From: Vogesella alkaliphila
GTDB taxonomy: Bacteria; Pseudomonadota; Gammaproteobacteria; Burkholderiales; Chromobacteriaceae
Assembly: GCF_014652475.1 (NCBI RefSeq)
Contig: NZ_BMYW01000005.1
Span: 226,142-290,141 of the forward strand
DNA: 64,000 bases
Direction of reading: 5' to 3'
Positions 19,000 to 29,921 of this stretch are shown here, piece after piece. The notes under the pieces were generated by a model. It was not told where the DNA came from. It searched no databases and saw only the letters and a list, made by a program, of their open reading frames with translations. The number at the start of each line of letters is the position of its first letter. Position 1 is the stretch's first letter. Both the position numbers and the translations under genes were made by a program.

Positions 19000-20967
19000 T
19001 CAGTCGGCTTCGAAATCCACCAGCTCGTCGCCGTCGTTCACCTGTTCGCCGGCGGCAAAGTAGAAGGCCAGCACCTTGCCGTCGGCCGGCGCGGTAATGG
19101 TGTGTTCCATTTTCATCGCTTCCAGGATCAGCAGCGGCTCGCCCTTGGCCACGCGGGCGCCGGCTTCGGCCAGCAGTGCCACCACGCGGCCTGGCATCGG
19201 CGCCTTCATGTGGGTTTCGCCGTGCACGCCTGCTTCTTCATAGGCGTAAGGATCGAGGTAGTCCACGGCAATGCGTTCGCCGCCGGTAAACAGCACGCGC
19301 TGCAAGCCGTGGCGCACCAGCGTGGCCTGCAACTGCTTGCCGCCAAGGTTGGCCGCAAGCCGCTTGCCGTGCAGGCTGGCGCTGGCGTGGAAGGTGTCAT
19401 CGCCGATGGTGAGCACGAAGCCCTTGCCGTCGTAACGCAGCAGCACGTCGCAGCGCTGCTCGCCGTGGGTAAAGCCGATGCGGCGCGTAAGCTCCCCGTT
19501 TAGGCGCCAGCCCTGCAGCGCGCCGAAGGCGTGGTCGTCGCTGCTGGCGGCGGCCAACGTTTCGCCCACCGCCAGCAGCGCCAGCTGCTCGCTGGACGGT
19601 GCTACCGGCGCGGGCAGCAGACTGTCGTGGTAGCGGGCGATCAGGCCGGTGTCGACGTCGCCGCTGGCAAACGCCGGGTTGGCCGCAATGCGGCGCAGGA
19701 AGCGGATATTGGTGGTGACGCCCACCACCTGGTAGGCGGCCAGCGCGGCGTCCAGCTGCTGCAGCGCCGCCTCGCGCGTTTCGCCCCACACGATCAGCTT
19801 GGCGATCATCGGGTCGTAGAACGGCGAAATGGTATCGCCCTGCAGCACGCCGGTGTCGACGCGCACGTGGGCATTTTCCACTGGCGGTACCAGGTGCAGC
19901 AGCGTGCCGGTGGCCGGCAGGAAGCCCTTGTCCGGGTCTTCGGCGTAGATGCGCGCCTCGATGCTGTGGCCGTGGATAGCAAGCTCATGCTGCTGCAACG
20001 GCAGCGGCTGGCCGCTGGCCACCTTCAGCTGCCAGGCCACCAGGTCCTGGCCGGTGATCATCTCGGTGACCGGATGCTCCACCTGCAGGCGGGTGTTCAT
20101 TTCCATGAAGTAGAACTGCCCCGACTCCACGTCCATGATGAATTCCACGGTGCCGGCGCCCACGTAACCCACGGCGCGGGCGGCGGCCACTGCTGCTTCG
20201 CCCATCGCCTGGCGGGTTGCCGCCGGCAGGTGCGGCGCCGGGGCTTCTTCCAGCACTTTCTGGTGGCGGCGCTGCACCGAGCAGTCGCGCTCGAACAAGT
20301 AGACGCAGCCGCCCAGGCTGTCGGCGAACACTTGAATCTCTACATGGCGCGGGCGGGTCAGGTATTTCTCGACCAGCACTTTGTCGTCGCCGAAGCTGGC
20401 GCGCGCCTCGCGCTGGCAGCTGGCCAGCGCGGCGATAAAGTCGTCGCTGCGCTCCACGATGCGCATGCCCTTGCCGCCACCGCCGGCGCTGGCCTTGATC
20501 AGCACCGGGTAGCCCATGTTGTCGGCTTGCGTCTTCAGGAACTGTTCATCCTGATTGTCGCCGTGGTAGCCCGGCACCAGCGGCACGTTGGCTGTTTCCA
20601 TCAGCGCCTTGGCCGCGGACTTGCTGCCCATGGCGGCGATGGCGGAAGCCGGCGGGCCGATGAAGGCGATGCCGGCAGCCTCGCAGGCGGCGGCGAAGTC
20701 TTCGTTCTCCGACAGGAAGCCGTAGCCCGGGTGCACCGCCTGCGCGCCGCTTTGCTTGGCAATGTCGAGGATCAGGTCGGCCTTGAGGTAGGACTCGGCC
20801 GCCGGTGCCGGTCCCAGGCGGTAGGCTTCATCCGCCAGCTTCACGAAGCGGGCACCCGCGTCGGCATCGGAGTACACCGCCACGGTACGGATGCCCATGG
20901 CGCGGGCGGTCTTGATCACGCGGCAGGCGATTTCGCCACGGTTGGCGATGAGGATCTTAGTGAACAT
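19000..20967 (-). CDS. liuD: 3-Methylcrotonyl-CoA carboxylase, biotin-containing alpha subunit
   Basis: 655 residues. It carries biotin and carboxylates it with ATP and bicarbonate, for transfer to 3-methylcrotonyl-CoA by LiuB. Order: biotin carboxylase domain (1-450) with [17 protein letters not shown] and the ATP-grasp loop [15 protein letters not shown], a linker domain, and the biotinyl domain with EAMKMEHT; the biotinylated lysine is K619, 36 residues before the end. The start at 20967 has a GGGAG site. The longer open frame upstream is rejected, but it passes through a 36-bp copy of this gene's own start at 21055-21090. It has two internal GTTGGCCGCA copies. Confidence 0.95.
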   Translation of the reverse strand: MFTKILIANRGEIACRVIKTARAMGIRTVAVYSDADAGARFVKLADEAYRLGPAPAAESYLKADLILDIAKQSGAQAVHPGYGFLSENEDFAAACEAAGIAFIGPPASAIAAMGSKSAAKALMETANVPLVPGYHGDNQDEQFLKTQADNMGYPVLIKASAGGGGKGMRIVERSDDFIAALASCQREARASFGDDKVLVEKYLTRPRHVEIQVFADSLGGCVYLFERDCSVQRRHQKVLEEAPAPHLPAATRQAMGEAAVAAARAVGYVGAGTVEFIMDVESGQFYFMEMNTRLQVEHPVTEMITGQDLVAWQLKVASGQPLPLQQHELAIHGHSIEARIYAEDPDKGFLPATGTLLHLVPPVENAHVRVDTGVLQGDTISPFYDPMIAKLIVWGETREAALQQLDAALAAYQVVGVTTNIRFLRRIAANPAFASGDVDTGLIARYHDSLLPAPVAPSSEQLALLAVGETLAAASSDDHAFGALQGWRLNGELTRRIGFTHGEQRCDVLLRYDGKGFVLTIGDDTFHASASLHGKRLAANLGGKQLQATLVRHGLQRVLFTGGERIAVDYLDPYAYEEAGVHGETHMKAPMPGRVVALLAEAGARVAKGEPLLILEAMKMEHTITAPADGKVLAFYFAAGEQVNDGDELVDFEAD

Positions 20968-21054
20968 GGTGGTCTCCCGTGGCGAACCCGCCGCGGCACA
21001 TGCGTGCCGCCAGGCGATTTTGCTGCGCAGCTGCGCAGCCTTGCGGCTGCTGGT

Positions 21055-21090
21055 CGCCACGGTTGGCGATGAGGATCTTGGTGAACATGG
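21055..21090 (-). repeat. Duplicated 5' end of liuD (pseudo-start)
   Basis: 36 bp identical except for one base to 20934-20969, which holds the liuD start and its first 11 codons ([11 protein letters not shown]). The copy lies 121 bp upstream and has no continuing carboxylase frame. Confidence 0.85.
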
Positions 21091-21178
21091 GGCTGGTTAC
21101 CTGGCTAGTGGTCTGCTCAAGGTTGGCCGCAGCGCGGCTGGCGCAAGGAGTAGGGTAGGCGTGCATGGCATCTCTTCA

Positions 21179-21270
21179 ACTTTTTGCTACAGAACCCACG
21201 AAAGACACGGAAGCCTTCGCTGGGTACCGGGTTCATGTCGGTGTTGTTCTGTGGTTTCTGTGGCTAAAGG
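21179..21270. repeat. liu intercistronic hairpin repeat, copy 1 (liuC-liuD gap)
   Basis: Left arm TTTTTGCTACAGAACCCACG and right arm TTCTGTGGCTAAAG are imperfect inverted repeats. Related to 22078-22199 and 23818-23924. Confidence 0.75.
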
Positions 21271-21274
21271 GGGA

Positions 21275-22060
21275 TCAAATCCAGCTGGGTGGACGCTTGT
21301 CGAAGAAGGCGGCCAGGCCTTCGCGTGCCTCGTCGGTGACACGGATGGCGGCGATGGCGTGCGCGGTATCGTCCAGCAGCGTGTCGTCCAGCGGCGAGTC
21401 CTGGCGCAGGTCGCCCAGCAGCTCCTTGGCGGCGGTCAGCGCGTGCGGCCCGCCACGGACCAGTTCGGCGGCCACCTCGGTCACGCGCGCATCCAAGGCC
21501 TCGACGGGCACCACCTCGTGCACCAGGCCGATGCGTTCGGCGGTGGCGGCGTCGATGCGTTCGGCGGTGAGGAAGTAGCGTCGCGCCTGGCGCCAGCCGA
21601 TGGCATCCGCCACGTAGGGGCCGATGGTGGCCGGGATCAGCCCCAGCCGTACTTCGGTCAGCGCGAACTTGGCGGCGTCGGTGGCGATGGCGATGTCGCA
21701 TACCGCGGTCAGGCCGGTGCCGCCGGCCATCGCCGCACCGTGGATGCGCGCGATCACCGGCTTCTTGCTGCGGTAGATGCCTTTGAGCATCGCCGCCAGC
21801 TTGCGCGCGTCGTCGAGGTTCTGCGCCTCGCTGTAGCCGGCGGCGCGACGCATCCAGTCCAGATCGGCACCGGCGGAAAAGCTCTTGCCGCGTCCGGCCA
21901 GCACGATCACGCGCACACCGGCATCCTCGTTCAGAGTGCGGAAGGCGGCGGTGAGATCGGCGATCAGGTGCTCGTTCATCGCGTTGTGCAGCTCCGGGCG
22001 GTTCATCCACACGGTGGCGACCTGGCCGGCGCGTTCGATTTCCAAGGTGCTGTAAGTCAT
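21275..22060 (-). CDS. liuC: Methylglutaconyl-CoA hydratase (enoyl-CoA hydratase family)
   Basis: 261 residues, crotonase fold. It hydrates 3-methylglutaconyl-CoA to HMG-CoA in leucine degradation. Crotonase features: VWMNRPELHNAMNEHLIADL near 16-35, the oxyanion block GRGKSFSAGADLDWMRR, and IHGAAMAGGTGLTAVCD near 105-121. The specific call rests mostly on its place between liuB and liuD. An AAGGG ribosome site precedes the ATG. Hairpin repeats lie on both sides. Confidence 0.9.
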   Translation of the reverse strand: MTYSTLEIERAGQVATVWMNRPELHNAMNEHLIADLTAAFRTLNEDAGVRVIVLAGRGKSFSAGADLDWMRRAAGYSEAQNLDDARKLAAMLKGIYRSKKPVIARIHGAAMAGGTGLTAVCDIAIATDAAKFALTEVRLGLIPATIGPYVADAIGWRQARRYFLTAERIDAATAERIGLVHEVVPVEALDARVTEVAAELVRGGPHALTAAKELLGDLRQDSPLDDTLLDDTAHAIAAIRVTDEAREGLAAFFDKRPPSWI

Positions 22061-22077
22061 TGGAAAACCCTTTCTTT

Positions 22078-22199
22078 TTATTTGCCACAGAAGCCACGGA
22101 AGAACACCGAAGTCACGCCAGCCTGGATGTTTCTACGCTGTGGCGGCCATCCATGCGGGCGCCGTTGTCCGTGTTTTCTGTGGATTCCGTGGCTAAAGA
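22078..22199. repeat. liu intercistronic hairpin repeat, copy 2 (liuB-liuC gap)
   Basis: Begins TTATTTGCCACAGAAGCCAC and ends GATTCCGTGGCTAAAG; about 28-bp imperfect inverted arms around a variable centre of some 60 bp. Fills almost the whole gap. Confidence 0.8.
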
Positions 22200-22202
22200 A
22201 AA

Positions 22203-23801
<1,599 letters not shown>

Positions 23802-23817
23802 GATCTGGAAGACCTTT

Positions 23818-23924
23818 TATTTTTGCCACAGAATCCACAGAAACCATGGAAAAGAACAGCAAGAAAGCAGCGGTTTGAACGGCTGGTTTAGTCTGTGTTT
23901 TCCGTGGGTTCTGTGGCGAAAAGA
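23818..23924. repeat. liu intercistronic hairpin repeat, copy 3 (liuA-liuB gap)
   Basis: Begins TTATTTTTGCCACAGAATCC and ends CGTGGGTTCTGTGGCGAAAA. Imperfect inverted arms of about 30 bp with an unrelated 45-bp centre. Confidence 0.8.
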
Positions 23925-23927
23925 GAT

Positions 23928-25097
23928 TTAGCGGGTTTCCGCCATCAGTTCGCGGCCGATCAGCCAGCGGCGGATCTCGCTGGTGCCGGCGCCGATCTCG
24001 TACAGCTTGGCGTCGCGCAGCAGGCGGCCGGTCGGGTACTCGTTGATGTAGCCGTTGCCGCCCAGGCACTGGATGGCGTCCAGCGCCATCTGGGTAGCGC
24101 TCTCGGCGGCGTAGAGGATGGCGCCGGCGGCGTCCTTGCGCGTCTGGCGCCCGGATTCGCCGCGGTCCAGTGCCTGGCCCACCGCGTACACGTAGGCGCG
24201 GCTGGCGGACAGCTTCACGTACATGTCGGCCAGCTTGCCCTGCATCAGCTGGAAGTCGCCGATGGCCTGACCGAACTGCTTGCGGTCGTTCAGGTACGGC
24301 ACCACCACGTCCATGCAGGCCTGCATGATGCCCAGCGGGCCGGCGGACAGCACCGCGCGCTCGAAGTCGAGGCCGCTCATCAGCACCTTCACGCCATTGC
24401 CTTCGCCGCCCAGCACGTTCTCATCCGGCACGAAGCAGTCATCAAAGAAGATCGGGTAGGTGTTGGAGCCGCGCATGCCCAGCTTGTCCAGCTTGCTGCC
24501 GTGGCTGAAGCCGGCAAACCCCTTCTCGATGATGAAGGCGGTGATGCCTTTCGGCCCGGCGTTGACATCGGTCTTGGCGTACACCACCAAGGTGTCGGCG
24601 TCGCCGCCGTTGGTGATCCACATCTTGCTGCCGTTGAGCTTGTAGCCGCCGTCGACCTTGTCGGCGCGCAGCTTCATGCTCACCACGTCGGAGCCGGCGT
24701 TCGGCTCGGACATCGCCAGCGCGCCGACGTGTTCGCCGGAGATCAGCTTGGGCAGGTATTTCCGCTTCTGCTCTTCGTTGCCGTTCTTGTAGATCTGGTT
24801 CACGCACAGGTTGGAGTGCGCGCCGTAGGAGAGGGCCACCGAGGCGCTGGCGCGGGAGATTTCCTCCATCGCGATCATGTGCGCGAGGTAGCCCATGTTG
24901 GCGCCGCCGTATTCCTCGCTGACGGTGATGCCCAACAGGCCCAGGTCGCCGAACTTCTTCCACAGGTCGGCCGGGAACAGGTTGTCGCGGTCGATGTCGG
25001 CGGCGCGCGGCGCGATCTCGCTCTGGGCGAAGTCGCGCACCGTTTCGCGCAGCATGTCGTAGGTGTCACCGTGGGCAAAGCGCAAGCTGCTGTACAT
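23928..25097 (-). CDS. liuA: Isovaleryl-CoA dehydrogenase
   Basis: 389 residues, an FAD acyl-CoA dehydrogenase. It oxidises isovaleryl-CoA to 3-methylcrotonyl-CoA, passing electrons to ETF. The catalytic base position is diagnostic: in IVD it lies in the [13 protein letters not shown] block (E246 here) and not in the C-terminal position of other family members. Also present: [16 protein letters not shown] and [17 protein letters not shown]. An AAGGAG site precedes the ATG, and a LiuR operator lies about 125 bp upstream. First gene of liuABCDE. Confidence 0.96.
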   Translation of the reverse strand: MYSSLRFAHGDTYDMLRETVRDFAQSEIAPRAADIDRDNLFPADLWKKFGDLGLLGITVSEEYGGANMGYLAHMIAMEEISRASASVALSYGAHSNLCVNQIYKNGNEEQKRKYLPKLISGEHVGALAMSEPNAGSDVVSMKLRADKVDGGYKLNGSKMWITNGGDADTLVVYAKTDVNAGPKGITAFIIEKGFAGFSHGSKLDKLGMRGSNTYPIFFDDCFVPDENVLGGEGNGVKVLMSGLDFERAVLSAGPLGIMQACMDVVVPYLNDRKQFGQAIGDFQLMQGKLADMYVKLSASRAYVYAVGQALDRGESGRQTRKDAAGAILYAAESATQMALDAIQCLGGNGYINEYPTGRLLRDAKLYEIGAGTSEIRRWLIGRELMAETR

Positions 25098-25211
25098 GTG
25101 TCTCTCCTTTATGCGAACTGCCCGGTGCCGGTGGCATCTCGTGGCGGCTATCTCTGTGTTGTAGCGGATGGCGGCGATTGCGCCATCTGCGCTGATGCAT
25201 GGCTTAATCTT

Positions 25212-25236
25212 GAATTACGCTTACGTTAACGTCAAT
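25212..25236 (-). promoter_or_regulatory. LiuR operator/promoter of the liu operon
   Basis: TTACGTTAACGTCA (25221-25234) is the same near-palindrome as at 25745-25760. On the minus strand TTGACG and AGATTA boxes are about 19 bp apart around it, the spacing seen in MerR-controlled promoters. Confidence 0.65.
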
Positions 25237-25276
25237 ACGAAATGACGAAACCATCCACCGGGATGGCGTGAAAGCC

Positions 25277-25678
25277 TCAGTTTGTGGCGTCCTTGCCGGT
25301 CATGGTGTCGATCACCTGGCGGCAGTGGCCTTCCAGCACCACGATCTCGGACAGCACCGCGTCGATGTCGTTGCGTTGTTCTTCCAGCTGCTTCTTGCGC
25401 TCGGACAACAGCTGCAGCAGCTTCAGCGACTGGCTGGCCTCGTCACGCGCCAGCTCGTACAGGTCCAGGATCTCGCGGATCTCCGACAGTGCGAGGCCGA
25501 TGCGCTTGCCGCGCAGGATCAGTTTCAGCCGCGCCCGGTCGCGGTGGGTGAACAGGCGCTGGCGGCCTTCGCGCTGCGGCTCGATCAGGCCCTGTTCCTC
25601 GTAGAAGCGGATGGTGCGCAGGGTGATGTCGAAATCCCGCGCCAGGTCGGAAATGGTGAAAAGGCGTTCTTCGCTCAT
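25277..25678 (-). CDS. liuR: MerR-family regulator of leucine/isovalerate degradation
   Basis: 133 residues. MerR helix-turn-helix at the N-terminus (FTISDLARDFDITLRTIRFY, residues 7-26, then EEQGLIEP and RLFTHRDRARLKLI) followed by a long dimerising helix (about 80-120). It lacks metal-binding cysteine clusters, as expected for a LiuR-type sensor of acyl-CoA. It lies between the liu operon and a divergent acyl-CoA ligase, with matching operators on both sides. AGGAA ribosome site. Confidence 0.9.
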   Translation of the reverse strand: MSEERLFTISDLARDFDITLRTIRFYEEQGLIEPQREGRQRLFTHRDRARLKLILRGKRIGLALSEIREILDLYELARDEASQSLKLLQLLSERKKQLEEQRNDIDAVLSEIVVLEGHCRQVIDTMTGKDATN

Positions 25679-25739
25679 GATGGTTCCTGTTGGTCTGGCG
25701 CGATTGTAGCGTTTTTTGCCGGCCTTGCCGCGACAAGGC

Positions 25740-25768
25740 TTGAGATTACGTTAACGTAATAGTAAGTT
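25740..25768 (+). promoter_or_regulatory. LiuR operator within the acyl-CoA ligase promoter
   Basis: Perfect 16-bp palindrome ATTACGTTAACGTAAT (25745-25760), flanked by TTGAGA (25740-25745) and TAAGTT (25763-25768). It lies 51 bp before the ligase and 67 bp before liuR (opposite strand), so it can control both. Confidence 0.7.
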
Positions 25769-25810
25769 AGCGGCAAAGCGATAACAGCACAATGCAACGG
25801 AGAACACACC

Positions 25811-27511
<1,701 letters not shown>

Positions 27512-27543
27512 CGCGCCGGCGCCCTGCGCTTTACCCCGTCAAC

Positions 27544-27583
27544 AGCAACCGTGCGCGGTGTCACCACCGCCACGGTTGTTTTT
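27544..27583 (+). terminator. Rho-independent terminator of the acyl-CoA ligase
   Basis: GCAACCGTG and CACGGTTGT arms with an inner CGGTG/CACCG pair, then seven T. Directly followed by a motif palindrome. Confidence 0.8.
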
Positions 27584-27605
27584 TTGCGGCCAACGTTGGC
27601 CGCAA
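27584..27605. repeat. Inverted pair of GTTGGCCGCA motif, head-to-head palindrome
   Basis: Perfect 22-bp palindrome with central AACGTT, abutting the T run of the preceding terminator. From 27606 to 27782 I see no gene. Confidence 0.9.
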
Positions 27606-27782
27606 GGCTACCGGCCGGCCGCGCTCCCCCGTTGCCAGCCGGGGTGTGGCGCGGTGGCGAGTGTTGGTTCGTGTCCGGCGCGCCCTGGCGTCGACGGCAA
27701 ACGCTGCTGCCGGTGGCGAGTTGGCCTGCGGCGGTAGCTGCGGCCAAGCGCTCACCGGCAGGCGGCCGGCGACCGCCAGCGC

Positions 27783-28109
27783 CTAGGTCCCCCCCACGTG
27801 CCAGCTCAGCACCTCGCGCTGTTCTTCCGCCGCGGCGCGGGCGGTGGCGATGCGCTCTTCCTTCAGCTGGGCGCGCACCGTGTCCGGCAGCGCGGCCAGC
27901 GCATCGCTGATGGCGGCGGCGAGCAGGTCGCCGACCATGCACGCCGGATCGCGCTGCCGCAGGTGGGCCAGCGCTTCCAGCTCGCGCACCAGCGCCGCCG
28001 GCACCGGGCCGGACACATTGCGCACCGAGGAGCTGCGCAGGTCGCAGCTATAGGCACTGGCGGTCCCGCTGCACCAGCTGGCCACCAGTTCATTGATCTT
28101 GTCACCCAT
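27783..28109 (-). CDS. Hypothetical protein, 108 residues
   Basis: Not recognised. It has a GGAGG ribosome site at good distance from the ATG at 28109, which supports it as real. The centre (residues 33-75) is predicted helical: VPAALVRELEALAHL and MVGDLLAAAISDALAALP. A glutamate/arginine-rich helix follows (LKEERIATARAAAEEQ). Cys13, Cys22 and Cys57 are scattered. It has no signal peptide or membrane segment. The layout of alternating helices might suit a small DNA-binding or antitoxin-like protein, but no partner is next to it. Confidence 0.6.
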   Translation of the reverse strand: MGDKINELVASWCSGTASAYSCDLRSSSVRNVSGPVPAALVRELEALAHLRQRDPACMVGDLLAAAISDALAALPDTVRAQLKEERIATARAAAEEQREVLSWHVGGT

Positions 28110-28357
28110 GGTCTCTGCCTCCGTATCGGTTGCGGGTGCCTCGCTGCCGCACCCCGTAGTGCTTTATAGCCGCTGTATCGCGAAGCGGGGTGCCCGGCGC
28201 CGGCTGGCCCTGTTTGCTGGCGGATGGTGTTCTGTCCCTTGTTCGGTTTTCCTGAACGGGCCGTCGGTTTTTTCCGCTATGGTGCGCGCGGCGCGGGCGC
28301 TACAGTGCCGGCATCGGGATTGGCCACCGCCAGTCAGAACACCCAAGGAGCCAGAAC

Positions 28358-29053
28358 ATGATTGCTATCCGTCCCGCCCACGCCCGCGGCAAGGCCGATT
28401 TTGGCTGGTTGCAGAGCCTCCACAGCTTTTCCTTCGGCCGCTACTACGACCCGGCGCACATGGGCTTTTCCGACCTGCGCGTGATCAACGACGACCGCGT
28501 CGCGCCGCGCGCCGGCTTCGATACCCACGGCCACCGCGACATGGAAATCATCAGCTACGTGCTCGACGGCGCCATCCGCCACCGCGATTCCGCCGGCAAC
28601 GAGGCGGTGCTGCGCGCCGGCGAATTCCAGGTGATGAGCGCCGGTCGCGGCATCCTGCACAGCGAGTTCAACGCCAGCAACGAGGCGCCGCTGCACTTCC
28701 TGCAGATCTGGATCGAGCCGCGCGAGACCGGTGGCGCGCCGGCCTACCGGCAGAAGGACTTCGGCCTGCAGCCGGGGCTGACGCTGGTGGCCTCGCCGGA
28801 CGGCGCCGACGGCAGCCTCGCCATCCGCCAGGACGCGCGCCTATACCAGCTGCTGCTGGCACCGGGTGCGGCGCTGGATTTCGCGCAGGCCAGCGGCCGC
28901 CGCAGCTACGTGCACCTGATCCGCGGCAGCCTGCAACTGGCGGACGTGCAGCTGGCGCCGGGCGATGGCGCCCGCGTCAGCGAGTTGCCGGCCTACACCC
29001 TGCGCAACACCGGCAGCGAGCCGCTGCAGGCGCTGCTGTTCGACCTGGCCTGA
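28358..29053 (+). CDS. Pirin-family protein (YhhW/quercetin dioxygenase-like bicupin)
   Basis: 231 residues. Cupin fold with metal ligands H57 and H59 (FDTHGHRDMEI), H101 and E103 (ILHSEFN), the pirin pattern. The N-terminal SFSFGRYYDPAHMGF block matches E. coli YhhW, which has quercetin 2,3-dioxygenase activity in vitro; the natural role is unknown. The second cupin is degenerate, as usual. AAGGAG ribosome site. It is a lone gene with about 250 bp before it, where I see no clear promoter. Confidence 0.9.
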   Translation: MIAIRPAHARGKADFGWLQSLHSFSFGRYYDPAHMGFSDLRVINDDRVAPRAGFDTHGHRDMEIISYVLDGAIRHRDSAGNEAVLRAGEFQVMSAGRGILHSEFNASNEAPLHFLQIWIEPRETGGAPAYRQKDFGLQPGLTLVASPDGADGSLAIRQDARLYQLLLAPGAALDFAQASGRRSYVHLIRGSLQLADVQLAPGDGARVSELPAYTLRNTGSEPLQALLFDLA

Positions 29054-29164
29054 GCCGGCGCGGTCCTGGCCCGTGTGCCGGCCAAGGTTGGCCGCAAGCC
29101 CCGGCCGCCGCACCGCCGCCGTTTACTGGCTACACTCAAAGTCAGGGAGCCGGGAGGACGAGCG

Positions 29165-29488
29165 ATGAAGCTGGGGCTGGAGGAAATGCTGCAGCTGCTG
29201 CAGGAAGTGGAGCAGGGCGACCCGCTGGATTTTGCCGACCTGCCGATGGACGAGGACCAGCTGCGACGGCTAGTGCTGAGCGACCTGCTGCAGCGCGACG
29301 AGCAACTGCAGGCCAGCGCCTCGGCCGAGGAGTGCCAGCTGATCTACCTGCTGTCCACCGCGCGGCTGGTGCTGGAAAACCTGCTGCTGCACCTGCAGTT
29401 GCTGCGTCTGGAGCAGCCGGAAGGCGGCAGCGACGCGCAGTGGCAGGCCTTGCTGCGACGCTTCCGGCGCGGTGACGACGAGGCGTGA
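29165..29488 (+). CDS. Hypothetical acidic, leucine-rich protein, 107 residues
   Basis: Not recognised. The start ATG at 29165 has a GGGAGG site. Almost wholly helical and acidic: MKLGLEEMLQLLQEVEQGD, then DLPMDEDQLRRLVLSDLLQR, then a hydrophobic helix LIYLLSTARLVLENLLLHLQ (about 60-80) and a basic end (LLRRFRRGDDEA). The amphipathic leucine pattern suggests a helical-bundle or coiled-coil protein and not a transmembrane protein. It lies 110 bp after pirin, with a GTTGGCCGCA copy (29088-29097) in the gap. No domain assigned. Confidence 0.6.
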   Translation: MKLGLEEMLQLLQEVEQGDPLDFADLPMDEDQLRRLVLSDLLQRDEQLQASASAEECQLIYLLSTARLVLENLLLHLQLLRLEQPEGGSDAQWQALLRRFRRGDDEA

Positions 29489-29921
29489 GGGTTGCCGCAG
29501 CGTGCCGGCGCGGCCCGGTCGTCGTGCACTCGTCTGCGCCATGCCTTGTCCCGCCTTTCCCCCGCGTGGCGGCCTGCCGCGCCGGCTGTCTCTTGCCGTC
29601 CGCTCACCGTCACGTGCCCCGTTCAGTCCTCCCGCACGCAAAGCGCCTGCCGCTGCCGTACTGCACCAGGAGCATCGCTGCCGGCGGGTGTGGGCTTTTC
29701 GCCGGCAGCCTTCTATAACGGTGAGATGACCTTTCCGGCCGGGTTGCCGCCGCAGGGTCGGCTTGGCGCGCGGCAAGCGGCCGCGCCGTTGCAATAAAAC
29801 CGGTCGCCGCGCCGGCGTGCCGCCACCGCATGGGGGGCGCTGGCCGCGGCGTGACCGGCACTGGGCGTGGTGAGCGGCGGCCGTTGCGGTCTGGCTGTGA
29901 TCCGGCGCGAAGGTGAATGCC
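29489..29921. other. 433-bp intergenic region without a supported gene
   Basis: No frame here has both a ribosome site and protein-like composition. It holds no copy of the repeat families and no convincing promoter for the subtilase. Confidence 0.6.
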
